From contig JBBHKE010002225.1 in NCBI GenBank assembly GCA_037447655.1, positions 1 through 64,000 of the forward strand: DNA of 64,000 nt. The letters are read 5' to 3'. A program made the translations under genes and the position numbers. Positions 57,581 to 64,000 of this stretch are shown piece after piece; within the stretch, counting starts at the first letter, position 1, and each line of letters starts with the position of its first letter. The notes below the pieces were generated by a model. It was not told the DNA's origin. It did not search any database and saw only the letters and a program-made list of their open reading frames with translations. Source of the DNA: Zygnema cylindricum. Taxonomy: Eukaryota > Streptophyta > Zygnematophyceae > Zygnematales > Zygnemataceae.

Positions 57581-58165
57581 TCAAACAGCCAGCCCCATCC
57601 CCACCTGCGACACACACCCAGATGCTAACCCTTTTACATGCACACCTTCATAAATGCCATCACTTCCATTAGTGATGTCAAAACCATTACCCCCCAAATT
57701 TATCGTTATATCAAGAGTCCCCACTAAGTTCCTCATAAAATCTACATTTTTCGAGCTCATATTTTTATCTATGATACTCGCCCAATTTTTTGAACTTTCC
57801 TCACTCTCTCCAATGGAATTCTTTCCACGATCACTTTCTATAATGATTCCCAAAGACTATTTCTCCTCCCCTAAACTTTTCATTAAATATTTCTTTTCTC
57901 CCTTATCCTTTAAAACCCCCTCTAGCTTTACTTCTCCCCTTTCCTCCAAATCCGTTGAAGTCTCCCTTTCCAACCAGTTTTCTGTTTCCCAAATATTTAT
58001 AGAATTATCCTCATTATTTTTGTTTTTCCCCTTTTCATTTATGTATCCTAGATCTGACTTTCTCATTTCTAAGTCATACTTTCTACACTCCTTGACATCC
58101 TCATCATTTCTAACTCCCTCAAGTACCTCCCTTCCTTTACTTCCCTTATACCTCCAAAAGCACAT
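57581..58165 (-). pseudogene. Possible integrase-RT linker remnant of element H
   Basis: Minus-strand frames rich in Glu, Lys, Ser and Asn (57857-58165 and 57581-57853) resemble the variable linker between copia integrase and RT. No catalytic motif is seen, so this is inferred from position and composition. Confidence 0.4.
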
Positions 58166-58283
58166 CGTTGCTTTCGTGTAATTTTTGTGTACTTCTCTCT
58201 CTTCTCCATTCTACCGATGTGAAGAAGCTCCAATATTTCTTCATCCTCTTTCTCCTTCTTCCTCCTCTTTATCATTCCAACTT

Positions 58284-59290
58284 CTAAGTTCTTCCAAGAG
58301 GAAACTCTTCCATATAGTGACCCGGTTCTCTACAAAAGAAGCAAACACCTTTTTTCAAAGCTCCCCTTTCTTTTCCTCTCCCTCTCTTTCCACCAAAGTT
58401 CCGATAAGGTGTACCTTCGTCTTTCTTCCTCTCATCACGCTTCCGCTCGTCACCGCCGTTCCTCTCATCACGTTTCTGCCAATCACCACCAGCTGTAAAT
58501 GCAATCACTCTGTCACTTTCCCTACGAAGCTCCAAAGTGCTTTCCCTCACAAGAATTATCCCCATGGTAAAGCTCCAAGTCCATGAGGAGCCATCCATTG
58601 CCTACATACGACAAATGCTATTTTTGTACTCATCTGGGAGTTTCATGAGTAGTATATTAATCTTCCTCTCCTTAGATTCTACATATCTTGCACTAGCAAA
58701 CTCAACATATAGCGCAGCAATATCATTGCAAAATTCTATCATAATACCGCCTTTATAAACATAGGCATCTATTTCTTGTTTTACTAATTGCTGCCTCTGA
58801 ATTGTCTCACTCTTATAAATTTGACTTAGTGCTTCCCATATTTGTGAAGCCTTAGTTAAATTTATAAGAGTGATATCTATAGACTTAGATACGTTTCTAA
58901 GTATGAGATATTTTGCTATGGTGTTTTTATACTCCCAGATTTTAATGTCACTTTCTTCAGTTTTAGTTGTAACCCCTACAAGTGGAACCATAGTCGAGAG
59001 CTTAGCTCCCCTCACCATCGGTGTTCCTTTTCCCTTCTCCCAATTTTTCCCCTTCCATAGCAATGAATTTCCCTTCACCTTCCTTTGTAACTTAAATACG
59101 GTTGGTTTTTTGGGAAGCCCCAGATGATTCTCCGTAGTGAGTTCCTCCAAAGCCCGATGGCGAACACCTCACTTGTCCCGAAACAATTTCCCATAAGTGA
59201 TTTTTGAAATGCAACCCCTCCATCATAAACTCCCAATAAGTGAAGTCTGTTCCATCAAACATAGCCACCCTAGATGGTGGGCCCATAACC
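58284..59290 (-). pseudogene. Ty1/copia Gag remnant of element H
   Basis: Pieces read VAMFDGTDFTYWEFMMEGLH (59092-59334), then IWEYKNTIAKYLILRNVSKS, ASQIWEALSQIYKSETIQRQ and KINILLMKLPDEYKNSI (58602-59150), all typical of copia Gag. A zinc-knuckle trace CFFCREPGHYMEEF (58284-58598) lacks the last Cys of CCHC. Several frame changes occur. Confidence 0.8.
59276..59290 (-). other. Half-tRNA-iMet primer binding site of element H
   Basis: The minus strand reads GGTTATGGGCCCACC directly after the LTR end (...ATTTCA). It is fully complementary to the initiator tRNA-Met anticodon arm GGTGGGCCCATAACC. Confidence 0.85.
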
Positions 59291-60385
59291 TGAAATTCTA
59301 TGGGCTCCATTGTCCACAGAATTCGCAGATCCAAAAGAAGCTAATCTAGATAGTGCGGACTCCAAGTTGATATAAACCCAAATGAATGATCCTTTGACAA
59401 AAAGAACCCAAATACACCTTCACCCGTGTGAAGAGAAGACCTTCTGTGTGCTCAGTTTCACCATAGAATGCAAAGCTTGAATATGTGTTTTGGACAATAA
59501 TCCCCACTTTGACTTTCCTACTGAATATGTGCCACACTGGCACGCAAAGACTCAGATCGACTACACCCTTTTGTAGCTTGGACTCCCCTGCGTCCGCAGC
59601 AAAAAGAACCATTGAATTCGCTCACCCGAGCATTAAGTTATGGTTGGTCAAAGATGACCTTTATAGTTACAAGCTCTCTTAGAGAGGTACCTAAACATCA
59701 CTAAGTCTTGGTCTGCCTACTCACGATTAAATACTACTAAACCCTAGTCCAATAGGAACACTATGTAGTAGAAGAAGGTACGATAAGCGATGTACCTATT
59801 GTACGGCCATTGTACGACATGGTCTACAAGGTGACATTTGCCAAATCGGGAGCTATGGTTCCTCCTCCCATCTTCTCCGGTATCAATTAATGTGGCGCCA
59901 CGTGGCACCGCGTGACGCTATCCTCAAAAGCCACCGAAAGCTTATCGTGGGTGGCGGCTGTAATGGTGGGCGTCCGATCAGTTCTATTTATACGGCTTCG
60001 ATTGGCTTCCATGCATGAATTGATTAATGCGCGTTTTCGTTAGTCTGCTGCGAATTAGTCCTTTGTATCAATAGATAAATACGCGTAAAACACATCACGT
60101 GTATCGTTTCGTTAGTGCTTTAATGGATACGGCGTGGGTCTACACCGTATTTTGCAGACCCCGGTTCAAATCGGGCTAGAGGCAGTATTTTGCTTAAACT
60201 AGTAAAATACCTTTTAATTCATTATGCCTCCTTCTAAATGACGTAGCAGCCATGGCCTGCCTTTGGTCCTCTCTTTCTCTCTCTTTGCATTTGAACTAAA
60301 ATGTAGAAGTGAACTATTAATTGCCTTTTTTCAACACTCTATTTATTTTTCCAATAGAAACCTAGAAAATTTATAAATTTCAACA
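59291..60385 (-). repeat. 5' LTR of element H
   Basis: 1,095 bp, TGTTGAAATTTATAAATTTT to ...AGAATTTCA on the minus strand. It has the same structure as the left copy without the hAT-type insertion. Confidence 0.9.
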
Positions 60386-60529
60386 GCATTCCCACAATCC
60401 GTGCATTTGTTCCTCCGTCACAATCAACTAACTGAATTAAATCCCGTGCCTACAACAAAGAAAAAAATACAACAATGGAGTTAGTTATAAAAATTAAAGA
60501 CATTAATGTGTAATTTTAATGGGGGAGTA

Positions 60530-61395
60530 AACGTGGAGGGAGAGAGGGAAGTAAATGGGAGAGGGAGAAAGGGAAGGAGAAACCACATGATTTTGAGTGT
60601 AGGGAAAAGGAAATGGGAGAGGAAGAGGGAGATCGAGGGTTTAAGAGTACAAAATTTTTTAACGGGGGAGGGAGAGTGAAAGGGAGAGGATGAGGGAGTG
60701 GGAGAGGTGGCAGCCAGAGAGGGTGAGGGAGAGGGAGAGTATGAGGTAATAGATGAGAGTGCGACAGATTGAGAGGGTGAGAGGGAGAGGGAGAGGGGAA
60801 GGGAAAGGGAAAGGGAGATGGAGAGATAGCGACAGATGGAGGGAGTTGGGGGAGGGAGAGGAATAGGGTAAGGGAGATAGTGCGGTAGATTGAGAGGGTG
60901 AGAAGGAGAGGGTAAGAGAAAGGGAGATAAAATGTGAGAGAGTAGGGAAAGGAGAGGGAAAGAGAGGATAAAAAAGAGAGGGAGAGATAGAGGCAAATCC
61001 AAAAAGGGGAGAGGGAGAGAGAGAGTGGAAAGGAGATAATGCGGCATATAAGGAGAGCGAGTAGGAGAGGGAGAGGGAAAGGGGGAGGGAGAGGGCGAGA
61101 GTGTGGAAGGGAGAGGGAAAGGGGGAGGGAGAGGGAGAGAGTGTGGAAGGGAAAGGGAAAGGGGGAGGGAGAGATAACAACATTTTGAGAGTGGGGAGAG
61201 GGAGAGGAATAGGGAAAGGGAGATAGTGCGGCAGATCGAGAGGGTGAGAAGGAAAGGGAAAGGGAAAGGGAGAGGGAATGTGAGAGTAGGGAAGGGAGAG
61301 GGAAAGAGAGAGGGAGAGGGAGGGGGGAGGGAGAGGGAAAGAGAGAGGGAATGGAGATAGATTGAGAGGGAGAGAGAGAGGTGAAGGGAGAGGGC
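60530..61395. repeat. Polypurine (GGGAGA)n tract
   Basis: About 870 bp of purine-rich sequence on the plus strand with recurring GAGTGTGGAAGGGA and GCGGCAGAT...GAGAGGGTGAGA blocks. Open frames in both strands are repeat artefacts. Confidence 0.9.
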
Positions 61396-61399
61396 ATAA

Positions 61400-62200
61400 A
61401 CGAGAGAGAGCACATTTTAAAAAACTTTCAAAATTAAAAGAGGGAGATGAGCATAGGTAGGTTCGGAAAAAAAAGGAGCGTGAAAGAGGGGCGGAGGCAA
61501 TGAAAGGTAAATGGAGTGACGCGCCATATGCAGAGGGAGAAGGAGCCGACACATGCGACCTCGAATCCATGGAAATGAAACGAAGGTGGCGGCGGTATTT
61601 TCGCCTGCTTCTTCATGAAACGAATGAGAATGTGTTCGTTTGACAAAATGACGACGCAGCGTCAGATCCCTAAAAAAACAAAAAAAAAATGGATGGATGA
61701 GATTCGTTCAATAAGGGATCCATTTTTTTGTGGATTATCCGCATTTGGCGTTAAGCCGTCCCAAATATCATCAACGCCAAATGTTGTTTTTTATTCTAAA
61801 TATTTTAATTCATTAATTGTAATTTGTGGTCCATTGTCACTTCGACCCCTTATTAACGTATACATTAATTCTAATTTGGAGTGAAATCACCTATAGACAC
61901 CATATTAGAATAAACATTTACGCTATATTCGTTCGTTGTACCGAAATAGAGTACATATTGACGCTAATTGGACAAAATACATGTTATAGTGTTTATATAA
62001 ACTGAACAGGAAAAAATCACATGAATCAAGAGTACGCAGTTTTAAGACGGTTTACGTGGACGTGTAAAATAAAAACAGTTCACTGCTTTAACTGTAACAT
62101 CATGACTTCGCACATGCGAATATATTTTACGTTTACACCGCAGAACAGGCGATTATAGGAGATCGTGTGCGAACGAGGTTTTTGGCGACGAGAGTGAACC
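61400..62200. other. Non-coding sequence near the right end of the large transposon
   Basis: No recognisable gene. It contains TACGCTAATT and TCTAATTTGGAG-type words common in the TA-flanked MITEs, consistent with subterminal transposon sequence. Confidence 0.45.
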
Positions 62201-62479
62201 CATTTTTCAGCGCACGTTCATATGCATTCGCGTATAATTTATATGTAATTTTAAATATTTTCAAGTAAAAAGGTACAAATATGTACCGTCTGACTTCATC
62301 CGTTCACCATAGTAATTATATATTGTTGTACTTTCGGTCTTGACGCTATTTTGTACGGAACCTCAATTATAGTCAAGGAAAAATGAAAATCGCGTATACT
62401 ATTTTTGGAAAAAAATCAAAAATTTAAGAACCCAAATTAGTGTCGTTGACACTAATAACGATGCGCGGTGTAGTGTAGT

Positions 62480-62927
62480 TCATTCTAGTTTTTTTTTTTT
62501 TCTATTTAGGGTTATTTTCAGTGCGTTGTCTCTTAAATAGAGTTGTGTACGGTCAGTGTCAGACCGTACATAAATGTACCCTTTTAAGTTAAAAATTACA
62601 ATAAAATAGTTTTAGTAATCGCAGACTTATGAGAATGTGCGTTTTTAAAAGGAAAAAAAACCAGGTCGTAAAAAATCCCGTTCCCACATATTCGTTCGAC
62701 AGCCGCGTTTCGACCGTGTGAATGTACGATTTGTGTACGATTTGTCAGATTTTGTACGGAGACCTATATTAGTGTAAGCATGTTTGCGACCGACATTCCA
62801 AATTACCATAATCAAAAAATTAGAATGTATGATTTTTTCCAAAATTTTCAAATTCTTAAATAGCGTATACCACTGTAATTATTATTATACGCTGATCAAA
62901 CTCCCACGCTAATAACGATTGGCGGTG
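62480..62927. mobile_element. Left-truncated MITE of the CACCGC family (copy 7)
   Basis: The right end CACGCTAATAACGATTGGCG plus GTG is followed by TA. The interior resembles copies 3 and 6 (TCAGACCGTAC, AAGTTAAAAATTAC, GTACGATTTGTCAGATT). The left end is missing next to the right end of the large element at 62470. Confidence 0.65.
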
Positions 62928-62987
62928 TAGCTGCATCAAAATTAAAAAATCATTGAATGGGCAATTTCAGGTGGTTGTACTAAATTA

Positions 62988-63206
62988 CTAATGTACTAAG
63001 GAGTTGATGAAATTGGCGACCATCTCCTTCCACGCGATTTTCTTTAACCGTGGAAAGCGGAAATCTTCCCAGATCCAAAAGCAGAACTGGTACTTGCACG
63101 ATATGGTAAAGCCGGCGATTACGAAGAAAAATGGACCTACTGTAATTCTGGAACTTGGTTCGATACATTGAAGCGCACACGATATCTTTAAGCTTTCTTT
63201 GGTCAC
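62988..63206 (-). CDS. Possible terminal exon of a membrane protein, unidentified
   Basis: The minus-strand frame ends SRITVGPFFFVIAGFTISCK, then YQFCFWIWEDFRFPRLKK, then VANFINSLVH-stop. A hydrophobic segment is followed by a basic tail, which looks like a membrane protein C-terminus. No family is recognised and upstream exons were not found. It could also be chance coding. Confidence 0.25.
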   Translation of the reverse strand: MTKESLKISCALQCIEPSSRITVGPFFFVIAGFTISCKYQFCFWIWEDFRFPRLKKIAWKEMVANFINSLVH

Positions 63207-63679
63207 AGTTACGGGTTCCGGCCGGACCGTCCGACTGACCGAAACGGCGACGAAAGCTTGTCTTTTATTGTTGCCCGCGAGCGTCTATGTAGGTCACATA
63301 CAACGTCAGCAGCAACTGGAGGATCCTCATTTCCGTACTGCATAAATGCAGAATTGTCGCTCTGCGACAAAACATCCACATGCGGTACGATACCGTACCG
63401 TATTGGAGCATAGGAATGTCAGCCTTCTAAAGAAAGTTGGCAGCTACATAGAACTGGGGTTTAGGAGTCCATGTGTAAAAGCTGCTCTAGCAGTATATAC
63501 AGTGCATGCAGTGCAAATACTTCCAAAAAGTGCTCAGGAAGTTGCCAGGAATTTATGCAGTTTTTCTCTCTCCTCCTAGAGCAGAACCCTGATTTGTGTT
63601 AAAGAAAAAGGAATTGAGAAAGAAAAAGAAAAAGAAATTGTACTGAGTTACAACAGGTGATTCAGGCGAAGTCGCCACC

Positions 63680-63952
63680 ATGGTGAGTTTTCTTTCTCCA
63701 AATTTCAGTCTATAGATGCTGTTAGTGTATCTTATTTGCCAAGAAATATGTTTTCTCCAGGATGTTAATAAAGGTAAGTCTTCTGGCTTAATTTTCTTAT
63801 CCTTTTTTATTTCCTTTTGTGCTTCTCTTCAGCCTCAAGGTGATCATATCGACCTACATCAGAAGCGCCATGGATACCGTTTGGATTTCTTTGAGAAGAA
63901 GCGGAAAAAAGAAGCTCGAGAAGTCCACAAGCGCTCGTCTTATGCTCAAAAG
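63680..63952 (+). CDS. NSA2: NSA2/TINP1 ribosome biogenesis protein, first two exons (gene continues past the window)
   Basis: The start codon 63680-63682 (context GTCGCCACCATG) is followed at once by a GTGAG donor, so exon 1 contributes only Met. Exon 2, 63833-63952 after TTCTCTTCAG, encodes [20 protein letters not shown] then [20 protein letters not shown] and ends at AAG|GTACTT in phase 0. This is the highly conserved N-terminus of NSA2, a nucleolar factor of 60S subunit assembly needed for 27S pre-rRNA processing. The remaining exons lie beyond 64000. A 13-nt segment with its own splice sites lies in intron 1 (63761-63773). The 5' UTR around 63590-63679 contains a poly-purine AAAGAAAAAG run. 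Confidence 0.92.
63761..63773 (+). other. Microexon-like segment in NSA2 intron 1
   Basis: GATGTTAATAAAG is preceded by TTTTCTCCAG and followed by GTAAGTC, both good splice sites. Included after the exon 1 ATG it would shift the frame to a stop after eight codons. Its own ATG (63762) would instead read MLIK in frame with exon 2. Confidence 0.5.
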
Positions 63953-64000
63953 GTACTTCTGTCCTGTAGCCTTGGAAGCTCTCCATATAGTGGCTACGGC

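Larger units (their letters stand above)
55394..60385 (-). mobile_element. Deleted Ty1/copia element (element H) inside the large DNA transposon
   Basis: The LTRs at 55394-57318 and 59291-60385 match closely, the left one carrying an 837-bp insertion. Between them on the minus strand are a primer site, a Gag remnant and a linker-like piece. Protease, integrase core, RT and RNase H are missing. The polypurine sequence AAACAAGGGGAT precedes the left LTR on that strand. The flanks ACATT (55389-55393) and GCATT (60386-60390) are a plausible 5-bp target duplication with one change. Confidence 0.85.
47547..62470 (+). mobile_element. Large Tc1/mariner-type (pogo-like) DNA transposon, split by a later retrotransposon
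   Basis: The left end CACCGCGCATCGTTATTAGT with flank TA (47545-47546) and the right end, its inverted counterpart ending GATGCGCGGTG with flank TA (62471-62472), bound 14.9 kb. Both ends match the nearby 540-bp MITE for 240-260 bp. Inside are a decayed DDE transposase gene, an unrelated open frame in its first intron, hairpin arrays and, at 55394-60385, a copia insertion. Without that insertion the element is about 9.9 kb. The TA target sites and the DDE transposase agree with the IS630-Tc1-mariner superfamily. The pairing of these two ends is inferred from the MITE, not proven. Confidence 0.65.

Noticed and set aside
60481-61570. Three minus-strand frames of about 300 codons rich in Ser, Leu and Pro
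   Set aside because: They are translations of a (GGGAGA)n tract. All three frames are open for composition reasons only.

Overview
This window looks like nuclear DNA from a streptophyte plant or alga with a large, AT-rich, transposon-filled genome. The host evidence is an eight-exon gene for the chloroplast photosystem II assembly factor HCF136, with a plastid plus twin-arginine thylakoid presequence. There is also the 5' end of the ribosome-biogenesis gene NSA2, cytosolic-type tRNA-Gly genes, plant-style Ty1/copia retrotransposons with tRNA-iMet primer sites, and spliceosomal introns. The species cannot be fixed from the sequence. One 10-base gap of Ns lies at 19179-19188.

Layout. 1-6316 holds two inverted, decayed copia elements sharing one truncated LTR. 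6318-8105 is simple sequence: (CCCT)n, (TA)n, telomere-like CCCTAA and a 122-bp tandem duplication. 8730-9350 (minus) is the 3' end of an unrecognised spliced gene whose frame closes only with GC-AG introns. 10806-12652 is a 14-bp satellite, followed by a cysteine-rich terminal exon (minus, 12662-12873) and a polypurine tract. 15410-20400 holds two decayed plus-strand copia remnants. 20905-26422 is a decayed minus-strand copia element with a half-tRNA primer site. 27239-33304 is a complete copia insertion with matching LTRs and a perfect 5-bp target duplication, sitting next to an older copia fragment.

33411-47496 contains a set of MITEs with TA target sites and CACCGC termini, the HCF136 gene (36049-44351, minus) with transposons and partial exon duplications in its introns, and two tRNA-Gly-like genes that each carry one disabling or identity-changing substitution.

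47547-62470 is the most interesting part. It is a ~14.9 kb interval bounded by the same CACCGCGCATCG termini and TA sites as the neighbouring 540-bp MITE at 46450-46989, which matches both of its ends. Inside is a decayed DDE (Tc1/mariner, pogo-like) transposase gene with several exons. Its first intron (3.4 kb) holds a second same-strand open reading frame of unknown family. Families of GCGACGA...TCGTCGC hairpins flank the coding parts. This element was later split by a ~5 kb copia element (55394-60385), whose left LTR was in turn hit by a hAT-type element (56080-56916) with an 8-bp target duplication; the intact right LTR shows the empty site.

The window ends with the first exons of NSA2 (63680 onward), where the start codon stands alone on exon 1 and a 13-nt microexon-like segment lies in the following intron.
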